Below, one piece after another: positions 17,149-26,099 of a stretch of 64,000 bases of DNA. The translations under genes and the position numbers were made by a program. Each line of letters begins with the position of its first letter. Within the stretch, counting starts at the first letter, position 1. The notes beneath the pieces are model-generated. The model searched no databases. It was not told the DNA's origin and saw only the letters and a list, made by a program, of their open reading frames with translations. Source of the stretch: Treponema sp. (GTDB lineage: Bacteria > Spirochaetota > Spirochaetia > Treponematales > Treponemataceae); NCBI GenBank assembly GCA_017534445.1, contig JAFXWC010000015.1, positions 62,001 through 126,000 on the forward strand, written 5' to 3'.

Positions 17149-19056
17149 TTAATTCATTCCAAGAACCGAGCCTTTAAATGTGTCACGCAAAAGCTGCACT
17201 TGCACCGGCAAATCAGCAAGAGTAACATCTGGCTTGCGCTCAACATGAACAGGCTTAAAAGCAACCGTCCGTCCGTATAGTTTTTGCAAATAAACTGAAA
17301 ACTTGGCCATGTTTTGTTCCAGCTGAATCAAGTCAAAAGAACCTTCCGTATACAGAACAAGATTGTCGCCTTCCAGTTTCCAGTCAAAAGTTCTTTCCAA
17401 AAGCCCCGCAATAAGAGGCTCGTTTACGGAAAAGTCAGAAATCATCGTGGCCCTGACTTTTTGAATGTCGCCCGTGTCCACAGAAGAAACAGGAACTTCC
17501 GTCTGCGGTAAATCTGATTCTACCTGCTCTGTCTGCTCTGTCTGGCCAAGAGGGGCTGCTTGCTCTGGAGCCGCCTCGCTTGAAGTGCTTACCTGCCCTT
17601 CTGGAGAAGGCTGCCAGTCAAAGCCGCCCTGCCATTCACCCTCATCCGGTGCAGGTGGCTGCTCACTGTCCTCCCAAGAAGAAGCTACGTCTGCCCCAAT
17701 GTTTTCCGCTGAATTTGTATCCGGCGGTTCAGCTCCGCCATCAGGAAAAGGGTGACTTTGCCCCCCGGAATCTTCCTGCAAAGCCGCAAACTGGGGAACA
17801 TAAGCGCCCCCACCGTTAGCTCCTGCATTAGAAGAAATGCCTGCTTGGGAAGAAGAAACACCCGCCCCGCTTGCCACAGCAGAAGCTGCAACAGAAGCAG
17901 AAGCCCTAACAGATTCATCAAGCAAAGGCTTAACCGCATCCACCGCCTTCTTTACGTCAGCAGGACTAACGTATTCAGAAAGCCAGCAAAGACGGCTAAC
18001 CGCAAGCTCAAATTCATAGCGGGGGCTAAGCGAATAACGTATGTCCCTGTAAAGCTGCATGAACAAGCCCAAAGCCCGCTCAATCTGCACGGAATTCCAC
18101 GCATCCAAAACCTCTGCAGAAAAACGCTCGGCAGACTGGCCAAGAAGGGCCTCTTTTTTTACGCCGTTCTTAATCAGCAAAACAGAGCGGAGGTAATCCG
18201 TACAGTTGGAAATAAGCTGCTCAATGCTAACACCGTTCTGCATGTATTCATCAAGCTTCAAAAGCGCATTGGTGGAATCCCCCTTAACGCAAAGGCCAAA
18301 AAGCTCGTTAAGCCGGTCAACGCCAACAAGGCCAAGCTTGTCGCGGATCTTTTCGTAGGTAATCTCGCCCCCGCTAAAAGCCGCAACCTGGTCAAAAAGC
18401 GTGTAGCTGTCGCGCATACTGCCGCCGCTTTCCCTGGCAATCCAGTAAAGCGCCTCGTCATCAGCCTTAATTCCACTCTCCTGTGCAGCAAGGGCAAGCT
18501 GTTCCTTAACCTTTTCCACCGGAACCAGACGGAAGTTGAACTGCTGGCAGCGGGACTTTATGGTAGCCGGAACCTTCTGAAGCTCCGTAGTGGCAAAAAT
18601 AAATACAACGTATGGCGGAGGCTCTTCTATAGTCTTTAAAAGCGCATTAAAAGCGCTAGTAGAAAGCATGTGAACTTCGTCTATAATGTAAATCTTGTAG
18701 CGGCAAGAGTTCGGGGGAAAAAGAACCTCGTCCTTGATTTGGCGCACATCATTAACGCTCGTATTGGAAGCACCGTCAATCTCTATAACATCAAGGGAAG
18801 AACCAGCCGTAATCTCCTTACAAGCCTCACACTCGCCACAGGGACTTGCTGTTGGGCCCTTCTGACAGTTCAGCGCCTTTGCCAAAATGCGTGCCGTGGA
18901 AGTCTTACCACAACCGCGCGGCCCCGAAAACAAATAAGCGTGGGCAATCTTCCCGGAAGCAATCGTATTCCTAAAAGTCTCGGCAACAAATTCCTGCCCG
19001 ACCAAATCTTCAAATCTCTGCGGCCTTCTCCTGGTCGCCGTAACTTCATAAGCCAT
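17149..19056 (-). CDS. dnaX: DNA polymerase III subunit tau/gamma
   Basis: A 635-residue clamp-loader subunit. It has Walker A GPRGCGKTST near residue 45, the zinc-binding Cys set CQKGPTASPCGECEAC, Walker B IYIIDEVHML and the sensor I region FATTELQKVPATIKSRCQQF. A Pro/Gln/Glu/Ser-rich, low-complexity linker (about 390-530) leads to the C-terminal domain that in other species contacts the polymerase alpha subunit and DnaB. The ATG is preceded by no Shine-Dalgarno but by a promoter whose -10 ends six bases upstream, so the message should be leaderless. A seven-A run lies near codon 300 (18154-18160); see the rejected list. Confidence 0.95.
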   Translation of the reverse strand: MAYEVTATRRRPQRFEDLVGQEFVAETFRNTIASGKIAHAYLFSGPRGCGKTSTARILAKALNCQKGPTASPCGECEACKEITAGSSLDVIEIDGASNTSVNDVRQIKDEVLFPPNSCRYKIYIIDEVHMLSTSAFNALLKTIEEPPPYVVFIFATTELQKVPATIKSRCQQFNFRLVPVEKVKEQLALAAQESGIKADDEALYWIARESGGSMRDSYTLFDQVAAFSGGEITYEKIRDKLGLVGVDRLNELFGLCVKGDSTNALLKLDEYMQNGVSIEQLISNCTDYLRSVLLIKNGVKKEALLGQSAERFSAEVLDAWNSVQIERALGLFMQLYRDIRYSLSPRYEFELAVSRLCWLSEYVSPADVKKAVDAVKPLLDESVRASASVAASAVASGAGVSSSQAGISSNAGANGGGAYVPQFAALQEDSGGQSHPFPDGGAEPPDTNSAENIGADVASSWEDSEQPPAPDEGEWQGGFDWQPSPEGQVSTSSEAAPEQAAPLGQTEQTEQVESDLPQTEVPVSSVDTGDIQKVRATMISDFSVNEPLIAGLLERTFDWKLEGDNLVLYTEGSFDLIQLEQNMAKFSVYLQKLYGRTVAFKPVHVERKPDVTLADLPVQVQLLRDTFKGSVLGMN

Positions 19057-19062
19057 AAATTA

Positions 19063-19091
19063 AGAATACCCTAAATCCGCCGATTGGGCAA
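19063..19091 (-). promoter_or_regulatory. dnaX promoter, leaderless start
   Basis: On the minus strand TTGCCC (19086-19091), 17-base spacer, TATTCT (19063-19068), then six bases to the dnaX ATG. The spacing puts the transcription start on the A of ATG. Confidence 0.65.
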
Positions 19092-19106
19092 GGACAGCCC
19101 CTTCTT

Positions 19107-19297
19107 CTTTTGGACGGTACCTTTGTCCTCTCTACCATTCATTCCTTGGCTAACTCGACCGGACAGCCTTTCGTCACCGCCCTTTCAGGGTTCCGCGGGT
19201 CCCTCCCCGCTCCATTGCTGCTGGCTCCGGCCCTTCGACTACGCTCAGGGACCTACACCATCAGCAACGCTACCGCGCCCTTCCACGGCGGCGTAGG
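19107..19297 (-). repeat. Dispersed intergenic element, copy E
   Basis: Read on the minus strand it starts CCTACGCCGCCGTGGAAGGG, contains CCTGAGCGTAGTCGAAGGG (a common REP-like motif), GCAATGGAGCGGGGAGGG and GAACCCTGAAAGGGCGG, then GTTAGCCAAGGAAT and GGTACCGTCCAAAA. It shares the last ~60 bases with copy F in particular. It separates the dnaX promoter from the PTS permease terminator. Confidence 0.75.
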
Positions 19298-19327
19298 ATT
19301 ATTTTACAACAAGCAACAAGTAATCCT

Positions 19328-19379
19328 TAAAAAAACTGGCGGAGATTTTAAGTCACACTTGAAATCTCCGCCAGTTTAT
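19328..19379 (-). terminator. Strong intrinsic terminator of the PTS-IIC-like gene
   Basis: A perfect 14-base inverted repeat (ACTGGCGGAGATTT / AAATCTCCGCCAGT) is followed on the minus strand by seven T. It lies about 60 bases past the permease stop. Confidence 0.9.
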
Positions 19380-19436
19380 ATTAAAGCCACCCCCGGGCAA
19401 AAACCGCCAAACGCAATTCCTACCCGGCAGCTCATC

Positions 19437-20540
19437 CTACTCCAGAGTAAGGTCGCCTTCCTTTATCCAGCCAATCTTCCTGAACAAAAGACCGAATGCC
19501 CAGCTCAAAACGCCCGGCAAGACAAAGCAAATAAGAATCAGCCCAAGCCAGTCAAAAGCAGTCGGAGAGTGGGCAAGGGCCTGTGCCGTAGCATCAGCGG
19601 AAACAGTTCCAAGCTTCTGTGCAGTCTGCAAAGCCGCATCCGTTGGGCTGAACCAGCCGGTTGCAACGCCAATCTGGCCAACAAAACCGCAAGTTCCCAT
19701 ACCGGAGCTTATTGGAGCGCCGTTCATCTGCATCTTAAAGACGCAGGTAGAAATTGGCCCCGTAATAGCAGAAGAAAGAATAACCGGCAGCCAAATGCGC
19801 GGGTTCTTGATAATGTTTGCCATCTGAAGCATGGAAGTTCCAAGACCCTGGCTCAAAAGACCGCCCCATTTGTTCTCGCGGAAGCTCATAACCGCAAAAC
19901 CAATCATGTTTGCAGAACAACCGGCAACAGCAGCACCGCCCGCCAAACCGGTAAGGCTAAGGGCAGCGCAGATTGCAGCAGAAGAAATTGGCAGTGTAAG
20001 CACAATGCCCACAATCACGCTAACAATAATTCCCATTACAAACGGATGCAGGTGGGTTGCCCACATGATAACGTAACCAATAGAAGCGGCAGCAGCACCA
20101 ATCCACTTTGCGCACAAAACAGCAATAAGTGTTCCGCTAAGAATCGTAACCAAAGGAGTTACAATTATATCCACGCGGGTCTTCTTAGAAACAAGGTTTC
20201 CAAGTTCAGAAGAAATAATTGCTATTATATAAACAGCCAAAGGTCCGCCAGCTCCGCCAAGGGTATTTGCGGTTGCACCAACGGCCGCAAGACTAAAAAG
20301 AACAAGGGCAGGAACGCCAAGCGAATATCCGATTGCAACAGCCATTGCGGCTCCTACAACATGGCCTTCCATTGCAAACTTTCCGGCATTCACCAGAAAT
20401 TCAAAAACGGGATTTGTCCCCAGCCTAAGGAGCAGTTCCCCCAAGGTCTTGATTATAGTTCCAATAAGAAGGGAAGCAAACAATCCCTGCGCCATACCGG
20501 ACATTGCATCTATGCAATACCTTTTTACATATTTATTCAT
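19437..20540 (-). CDS. PTS EIIC-type permease (PfoR-like, PTS_EIIC_2 family)
   Basis: A 367-residue polytopic membrane protein with about nine to ten hydrophobic segments, very rich in Gly/Ala. It resembles the PTS_EIIC_2/PfoR family: GALAVYIIAI-type glycine-rich helices, HLHPFVMGIIVSVIVG, LTGLAGGAAVAGCSANMIGFAVMS and MQMNGAPISSGMGTCGFVGQIG. There are no EIIA or EIIB domains and none nearby, so real phosphotransferase transport is unproven and the substrate unknown. The ATG at 20540 has GGAGG seven bases upstream; an in-frame start 17 codons earlier is unlikely. It has its own promoter and terminator, so it is monocistronic. Confidence 0.8.
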   Translation of the reverse strand: MNKYVKRYCIDAMSGMAQGLFASLLIGTIIKTLGELLLRLGTNPVFEFLVNAGKFAMEGHVVGAAMAVAIGYSLGVPALVLFSLAAVGATANTLGGAGGPLAVYIIAIISSELGNLVSKKTRVDIIVTPLVTILSGTLIAVLCAKWIGAAAASIGYVIMWATHLHPFVMGIIVSVIVGIVLTLPISSAAICAALSLTGLAGGAAVAGCSANMIGFAVMSFRENKWGGLLSQGLGTSMLQMANIIKNPRIWLPVILSSAITGPISTCVFKMQMNGAPISSGMGTCGFVGQIGVATGWFSPTDAALQTAQKLGTVSADATAQALAHSPTAFDWLGLILICFVLPGVLSWAFGLLFRKIGWIKEGDLTLE

Positions 20541-20566
20541 AAATCCTCCGCAAATAATGCTAAAGC

Positions 20567-20595
20567 ATAATAGCAAAAGTCTTGAATTCAAACAA
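20567..20595 (-). promoter_or_regulatory. Promoter of the PTS-IIC-like gene
   Basis: On the minus strand TTGTTT (20590-20595), 17-base spacer, TATTAT (20567-20572). The leader of about 20 bases contains GGAGG. Confidence 0.55.
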
Positions 20596-20648
20596 TAGAT
20601 GCTTTTTCATAAAATTTGACTTATAACCCCCCGGGCTTTATAATAAAT

Positions 20649-20675
20649 TTAAGTTTTTTTATGTCATACCGAAAT
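20649..20675 (+). promoter_or_regulatory. Candidate sigma-28 (FliA) promoter of the chemoreceptor
   Basis: TTAAGTTT, 11-base spacer, ACCGAAAT, against the motility sigma consensus TAAAGTTT-N11-GCCGATAA. Twelve of 16 positions agree and the spacing is exact. It lies about 50 bases before the start of a methyl-accepting chemotaxis protein, a usual target of this sigma factor. Confidence 0.5.
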
Positions 20676-20723
20676 TTATATATAAACATATAAATAAAAG
20701 TAACTTTTATTTTGGGGTGGTTT

Positions 20724-22805
20724 ATGGGTAACAAATTAATTAAGCACAATTCTATTTTAACAAAAGTTGCATTCGTAACAATTCCTCTTGTCGTTGTTTT
20801 GTTCACAATATTGATTTTTGTGTTCCTTAAAGTTCTTTCTCCGGTAATGGACAACGTTTACGAATCAAACATGAAGGAAATTTCAAACGCACGTGCTGCC
20901 CAGATTGAATCCTGGCTCAACAGCTACCTTCTTGACCTTAAGGTATACTCCGGGGCAGAAGTCTGCAAAACTGGAGATGGTGAAGAAGTAGTAAAATGGC
21001 TTCAGCAGAACACCCAGCTTTGCAACAAGGACTATGACTACATGTTCTACTGCGGACCAGACGGACAGTCCATCCGCGACACAGGCCTCCGCGGAAAAGT
21101 TGGCGCAATCAACAGCCGCGACTACTACCAGGACATAATGGTAAAGGGAAAAGACAACTGTATTGGTGTTGCAATCATCTCAAAAACAACCGGCCAGCCA
21201 GTATTCCCAATTGCTGTAGCTGCAAAAGATGCAAGGGGCAAGACATTCGGCTTCTTTAACGCAATGATGTCGCTCAACTTCATTCAGGAAACAATTGCTT
21301 CAATTAAAATCGGAAAGAACGGCTACATGTTCGTAACGGACTCCAACAGCACAATCCTGGCCCACCCCAACAAAGAACTGATTATGACATCCCTCAAGGA
21401 CGACACCGCTATAAGTGCCCTTCTTACCGCAAAGGAAACAAAAACTTCCATTGTACAGCGCGGAAAAGAGAAAGTAATGGTTTCAGTTGCTCCTGTAAAA
21501 ATAGGTGCGGGATGGAAAGTCGGAGTAGTGGTTCCCTATGAGGAAATTCAGGCAGCCGTAGGAAAAGTCTCAAACGTAACGGTTTTTTCGGGAATCGTCA
21601 TAGCAATCATAATCACAATCGCCGTTATCCTTATCATGGACAGGATTCTTAAGAGAATTAACTTGGTAACAAAGAGCCTTTCTGACATTGCAGAAGGCGA
21701 CGCAGACCTTACCAAAAAGATTCCTTCCCAGTCAAACGACGAAGTAGGCGCACTGGTAAACACCTTCAACGCTTTCGTAGAAAAAATCCGCGAGATAATC
21801 GCCACAATAAAGCTTTCACAGGATTCGCTCAAGCAGGTAGGCAACGAGCTTGGCCTTCAGATTAGCGACACAACAGGTTCCGTAAACAGCATCACTGGTT
21901 CCGTATCCAACATAGACAAAAAGATAGAAAGCCAGACCCAGAGCGTAAACCAGACCGCGGCAGGCGCACAGCAGGTTTCTTCAAGCATACAGAAATTCAG
22001 TTCTATCATAGACTCTCAGGCTTCTTCCGTTTCAGAAGCATCTGCAGCTGTAGAAGAAATGCTTAAGAACATCTCTACAATGGACTCCTCCGTTTCTCAC
22101 ATGGCACAGGAATTCCAGGCACTTGCCCATGACACGGAAACCGGTATTACCAAGGATAAGCTTGTTAACAGCCAGGTTATCCAAATTTCCGAGCAGTCAA
22201 AACTTCTTGCAGAAGCAAACAGCATCGTAAACAACATTGCTAAGCAGACAAACCTTCTTGCTATGAACGCCGCTATCGAAGCTGCCCACGCCGGTGAAGC
22301 AGGTAAAGGTTTTGCGGTTGTTGCGGATGAAATCAGAAAGCTTGCAGAAACCTCAAGCGTCCAGTCAAAGAAAATTGGGGAAGAGTTGCGCAGCGTTCAG
22401 GAAACAATCAACGGTGTTACAGAAGCTTCCGCCGCATCAAAGCTTGCCTTCGACTCCGTATCAAAGAGAATCGAAACAACAAGCGACCTTGTTCGCCAGA
22501 TTCATGGTGCAATCCAGGAACAGAATGCCGGTTCAAAACAGGTTCTTGAGGCTCTTAGCGAAATGAATTCCAACACGTCAGAAGTTCGCTCATCATCAGC
22601 GGAAATTTCACAAAGCATCAGCACGGTTCTTTCGGAAATCAACGCTCTGTACGCCATGAGCAACGACATTTCAAACCTTATGAGCAACATTGAAAGCGAA
22701 ACACAAGGCATTAACTCCAATGCCAGTGACCTTACAAAAGTCTCCTCTTCCATGGATTCAAGCATTTCTTCCATCGGAAGCCAGATAGACAAATTCAAAG
22801 TCTAA
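20724..22805 (+). CDS. Methyl-accepting chemotaxis protein with dCache-type sensor
   Basis: A 693-residue chemoreceptor. TM1 (about 15-38) is followed by a ~260-residue periplasmic sensor with dCache features ([51 protein letters not shown]), TM2 (about 285-308), a HAMP domain ([32 protein letters not shown]) and a long coiled-coil with the signalling tip [19 protein letters not shown]. dCache domains commonly bind amino acids or other small ligands; this ligand is unknown. The ATG at 20724 has GGGGTGG upstream. It is monocistronic with its own terminator. It would feed CheA/CheY control of the periplasmic flagella. Confidence 0.95.
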   Translation: MGNKLIKHNSILTKVAFVTIPLVVVLFTILIFVFLKVLSPVMDNVYESNMKEISNARAAQIESWLNSYLLDLKVYSGAEVCKTGDGEEVVKWLQQNTQLCNKDYDYMFYCGPDGQSIRDTGLRGKVGAINSRDYYQDIMVKGKDNCIGVAIISKTTGQPVFPIAVAAKDARGKTFGFFNAMMSLNFIQETIASIKIGKNGYMFVTDSNSTILAHPNKELIMTSLKDDTAISALLTAKETKTSIVQRGKEKVMVSVAPVKIGAGWKVGVVVPYEEIQAAVGKVSNVTVFSGIVIAIIITIAVILIMDRILKRINLVTKSLSDIAEGDADLTKKIPSQSNDEVGALVNTFNAFVEKIREIIATIKLSQDSLKQVGNELGLQISDTTGSVNSITGSVSNIDKKIESQTQSVNQTAAGAQQVSSSIQKFSSIIDSQASSVSEASAAVEEMLKNISTMDSSVSHMAQEFQALAHDTETGITKDKLVNSQVIQISEQSKLLAEANSIVNNIAKQTNLLAMNAAIEAAHAGEAGKGFAVVADEIRKLAETSSVQSKKIGEELRSVQETINGVTEASAASKLAFDSVSKRIETTSDLVRQIHGAIQEQNAGSKQVLEALSEMNSNTSEVRSSSAEISQSISTVLSEINALYAMSNDISNLMSNIESETQGINSNASDLTKVSSSMDSSISSIGSQIDKFKV

Positions 22806-22825
22806 GGTTTTCCAAAAGCAAAAGG

Positions 22826-22860
22826 GCGCTTGTCTTAATAGGCAGGCGCTTTTTTATTTT
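22826..22860 (+). terminator. Intrinsic terminator of the chemoreceptor gene
   Basis: GCGCTTGTC pairs with GGCAGGCGC (with G-U pairs) around TTAATA, followed by TTTTTTATTTT. The T-run overlaps the stop codon of the convergent cellulase gene. Confidence 0.8.
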
Positions 22861-24572
22861 ATTACTATGCTGCGGACAGAAAGGGAATTTTTTAGCCCTT
22901 TTTCCCCAAAGTCAAATTTAAGCTCTTTCACCTTTTCCCAGCTGAACAAACCTTCGGCATCGTACCATTTGTTTTCAAAGTCGCTCCACGCACCGGCTTC
23001 TGTAAAGTCATTTAGCGGAATCCTTACCTTGTGCCATTTGCCGTCAGCAGGAACATTGCTAGCGTCTATTGTTGCCTGGCATCTCCACGGTTTATTTTCC
23101 TTGCCATTCCCGGGCATTTCCTTGTCCGCAAAATACACTTTTATGTCCAAGTTTTTTTGGCCTGTGCTAAGTTCAACTTCAAGAGACTTGCCGCTTTTTA
23201 CAAGAGCAGAAAAGTCGCAACTTTCGTTAAACACGCAGCCAAAAGCATTGTATTTTTCTGCCTTTCCAACATAGATATAGGGCTCTCCGCTTGCAGAATC
23301 CTTCTTGTTTACCCTTAATGAATTGCACCAGCCACCAGGATATACTCCCTTTGCAAAACCTTTACTGTAGATTGTATAGTCGCCAGTTTTTTTTGCATTT
23401 TCAAGCCAAGAGTCTCTTTTTCTGCCTTTCATTTGCGGAACATTTAATTCCATAGCTTTTAAAAGTTCAACATTCAAATCCTCAGGAAACCTTGCCTGGC
23501 TTGGAAACCAGCTGTCATTTGTAAATACCCCAAATTTGTCCCTGTAATCCCAGCTTACACGGCAAATGTTCCTTTCCTGCATCCATTTTCCCTTAAGGCG
23601 GTACCAGTTGGCGCGCTCGCTCTTGTCTGCATAGCTCATAGCAACACCGTATTCGTTGCACATTAGGGCTACACCGCGCTTGTTTGCAAATTTAACAGCT
23701 TCATCAAGCGGCTTTACAAGGTATTCTTCCTTGCCCTCCGTCTTGTAATTTGCAAACATGGATTCTATCCAGCCTTGTTCCCTTTGCTTTTTGGGCATTT
23801 CCGGCATTTTTTCTTTTGAATATGGAAAAGGAATGTGGCGCACATTTTCCAGACCTGCCCAGCTTGCACCCTGATGGGTAAACAGCATAGGCGTATAGTC
23901 ATGGAAGTTGTAAATAAGATTGTCGTCCTTGTAATCCGGCAGTTTTAAAAGATAAGTAACAGAGCAGTAATCTTCCGCGCAGACAATTACGGTGTGCCTT
24001 TTGTCCACCGCACGGATTGCCTTTAACACATTGCCCTGAAGCTTTCCCCACTTTGCAACATCAGCGGCCTTGTTTCCACTTTCAAAATGAGGTTCATTCA
24101 TAATCTCGTAAAGAACGTATTCACTGGAATTTTTGTAGCGTTCGGCTATCTGTTTCCAGATTTTTAAGAGCATGTCTTCAACATTGGGTTTTGTTTTGGT
24201 CTTATAGCCACAGTCATTGTGAAAGTCAATTATCATGTACATCTTAAGTTCAGTACACCATTCAACAGCCTTGTCCACCTTTTCCCAAAGCCAGTCTTCA
24301 ACTATGTAGTCTGGCGAACCAGAGCTGAATTCGTCAAAGAAAATCGGAATACGCACAATCTCAACGCCAAGACTTTTTATGTCTTCAAAATCCTGCTTTC
24401 CAAAAAGATCGGACCTCCAGTTGCTATTGTTATAGCCTTCAAGCCAACCTGTTAGATTGAGCCCCTTAGTAAAAGGCATTGTCTTTTGCACCCTGGGCAC
24501 TTCTTTTTCTTTTGCCGCAGCCAGGCAGAGCGCAAGGGCTAAAAACTGAACAAAGGCAATAAATTTCTTCAT
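22854..24572 (-). CDS. Secreted GH5 endoglucanase with C-terminal carbohydrate-binding-like domain
   Basis: A 572-residue protein with a signal peptide (FIAFVQFLALALCLAAA). Residues 30-370 are a glycoside hydrolase family 5 barrel: GLNLTGWLEG at the first strand, the acid/base Glu in YEIMNEPH, the HDYTPMLFTHQG loop and the nucleophile Glu in LMCNEYGV. Residues 385-572 form a beta-rich domain (GGWCNSLRVNKKDS; WHKVRIPLNDFTEAGAW) like the CBM11-type jelly rolls fused to cellulases. It should cut beta-1,4-glucan outside the cytoplasm and fits a rumen or gut treponeme. AGGAG precedes the ATG, and a good sigma-70 promoter is upstream. It is monocistronic. Confidence 0.92.
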   Translation of the reverse strand: MKKFIAFVQFLALALCLAAAKEKEVPRVQKTMPFTKGLNLTGWLEGYNNSNWRSDLFGKQDFEDIKSLGVEIVRIPIFFDEFSSGSPDYIVEDWLWEKVDKAVEWCTELKMYMIIDFHNDCGYKTKTKPNVEDMLLKIWKQIAERYKNSSEYVLYEIMNEPHFESGNKAADVAKWGKLQGNVLKAIRAVDKRHTVIVCAEDYCSVTYLLKLPDYKDDNLIYNFHDYTPMLFTHQGASWAGLENVRHIPFPYSKEKMPEMPKKQREQGWIESMFANYKTEGKEEYLVKPLDEAVKFANKRGVALMCNEYGVAMSYADKSERANWYRLKGKWMQERNICRVSWDYRDKFGVFTNDSWFPSQARFPEDLNVELLKAMELNVPQMKGRKRDSWLENAKKTGDYTIYSKGFAKGVYPGGWCNSLRVNKKDSASGEPYIYVGKAEKYNAFGCVFNESCDFSALVKSGKSLEVELSTGQKNLDIKVYFADKEMPGNGKENKPWRCQATIDASNVPADGKWHKVRIPLNDFTEAGAWSDFENKWYDAEGLFSWEKVKELKFDFGEKGLKNSLSVRSIVIK

Positions 24573-24597
24573 AAGAGTCTCCTGTATTCTTATAAAA

Positions 24598-24627
24598 ACA
24601 ATAGCACGGGAATTTCAGGATTGTCAA
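24598..24627 (-). promoter_or_regulatory. Promoter of the GH5 cellulase gene
   Basis: On the minus strand TTGACA (24622-24627), 18-base spacer, TATTGT (24598-24603). It lies 26 bases ahead of the ATG, with AGGAG in the leader. Confidence 0.6.
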
Positions 24628-24783
24628 AAAGCTTTCAAAACAAACTGCCGCTTTTTATGCATCAGGCAGAAGAAATAGGCCCGGTTTTTATTTCCCGCCG
24701 CAATCCAAGAAGTGAGCGATTTGCAGGTAGAAAACTGGTTTGAAGGCACCGCACCGCAAAAGGCACAGTCCTAAAGCCACCGA

Positions 24784-24812
24784 TTGCACCGCGGGCAAAA
24801 ATTCGCTATTCT
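24784..24812 (+). promoter_or_regulatory. pepT promoter, leaderless start
   Basis: TTGCAC (24784-24789), 17-base spacer, TATTCT (24807-24812), six bases, ATG at 24819. No Shine-Dalgarno sequence is visible. The geometry is identical to the dnaX promoter and to the one before the YidC-like gene at 55.1 kb. Confidence 0.65.
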
Positions 24813-24818
24813 GTTAGT

Positions 24819-26090
24819 ATGCAAGACGCTTCAACCTACATTGCCCAGTCCCCCATTTCCAAACCCTTGCTTGAACGCTTCCTCCGCTATGTAAAAACCT
24901 ACAGCGAAAGTTCAAGTGAAAGAGCGGACAAAGGAATTCAGCCAAGCACGCCTCAGCAAAAAGAAATGGCTGCACTGCTAAATTCAGAATTAGAGGATGC
25001 AGGTTTTAAGAACGTTCAGACAACACCCTTCTGCTACACCTACGCATACATTCCGGCAAGCCCCGGTTTTGAACAAAAGCCTTCTATCTGTCTGCTTGCC
25101 CACATAGACACTGTAGAAGAAGTAAGCGGTAAAGACGTTAAGCCAATAGTCCACAACGATTACGACGGAAAACCCATAGACCTTCCCTACGGCATTACGC
25201 TCGACCCAAAAAAGGACAAGGACCTTGAACTTGCCGGCCAAGAAAAAGACACCATAATAACAAGCGACGGCTCTACCCTTCTTGGTGCAGACGACAAGGC
25301 AGGTCTTGCAGAAATAATGACTGCCTGCAAATACATTATTGACCACCCGGAAATTCAGCACGGACCAGTGGAAGTCATATTTTCACCAGACGAAGAGACG
25401 GGCCACGGAATGGACAACGTTCCGCTTGAGCTTGTAAAGTCAAAATGCGCCTACACAGTAGACGGTGGTCACATTGGCGAGCTTGAAACAGAATGCTTCA
25501 ATGCTTTTAAGACAGACATAGTCTTTACAGGGCTTTCCAAACACACAGGTTCTGCCCGCCCAGACATGGTAAACGCAATAACAATGGCATCTTATTTTAC
25601 GGCAAACCTTCCCCGCCAAGAGGCTCCAGAAACAACAGACTGCTACCAGGGTTTCTACGCTCCAATGGAAATTGGCGGTTCAATAGAAAAATCATTCGTA
25701 AGCCTAATCCTGCGCGACTTTACCACAGACGGCATGGAAAAGCGCAAGTCTTTTGTTGACCAGCTTGCAGCTGTAACAGCATCCGCATTCGGTGGAAAGG
25801 CAGAAGTTACCCACAAGCAGCAGTACCTTAACATGAAGCAAACCCTGGACAAACACCCGCTTGTTGTGCAAAATCTTGTGCAGGCATACAAAGACGCTGG
25901 GGTTGAGCCAAACTTTACTCCCATACGCGGAGGAACGGACGGTTCAAGGCTTTGCGAAATGGGCATTCCCACCCCCAACATCTTTACCGGTGGGCATTCC
26001 TACCATTCGCGCTACGAATGGGCAAGCTTAAGCCAGATGGTTAAAGCTACCGATGTATTAATAAAACTAATTCAAATATGGGCAAAATAG
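24819..26090 (+). CDS. pepT: Peptidase T (tripeptide aminopeptidase)
   Basis: A 423-residue M20-family zinc metallopeptidase that removes N-terminal residues from tripeptides in the cytoplasm. The metal site is visible: LLAHIDTVEEVSG (His and Asp), LGADDKAGLAEIM (bridging Asp), FSPDEETGHGMD (catalytic and ligand Glu), YTVDGGHIGELE, and the final His in GGHSYHSRYEW. Length matches PepT. It is followed nine bases later by murA, so both probably share the leaderless transcript. Confidence 0.95.
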   Translation: MQDASTYIAQSPISKPLLERFLRYVKTYSESSSERADKGIQPSTPQQKEMAALLNSELEDAGFKNVQTTPFCYTYAYIPASPGFEQKPSICLLAHIDTVEEVSGKDVKPIVHNDYDGKPIDLPYGITLDPKKDKDLELAGQEKDTIITSDGSTLLGADDKAGLAEIMTACKYIIDHPEIQHGPVEVIFSPDEETGHGMDNVPLELVKSKCAYTVDGGHIGELETECFNAFKTDIVFTGLSKHTGSARPDMVNAITMASYFTANLPRQEAPETTDCYQGFYAPMEIGGSIEKSFVSLILRDFTTDGMEKRKSFVDQLAAVTASAFGGKAEVTHKQQYLNMKQTLDKHPLVVQNLVQAYKDAGVEPNFTPIRGGTDGSRLCEMGIPTPNIFTGGHSYHSRYEWASLSQMVKATDVLIKLIQIWAK

Positions 26091-26099
26091 GGGATTTTT

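Noticed and set aside
18154..18160. Seven-A run in dnaX (coding A AAA AAA G) as a programmed -1 frameshift making a short gamma subunit
   Set aside because: The heptamer is in the right phase, but the product would end about 25 codons later, near residue 325, inside the clamp-loader core rather than after it. No downstream hairpin or upstream Shine-Dalgarno stimulator was found.
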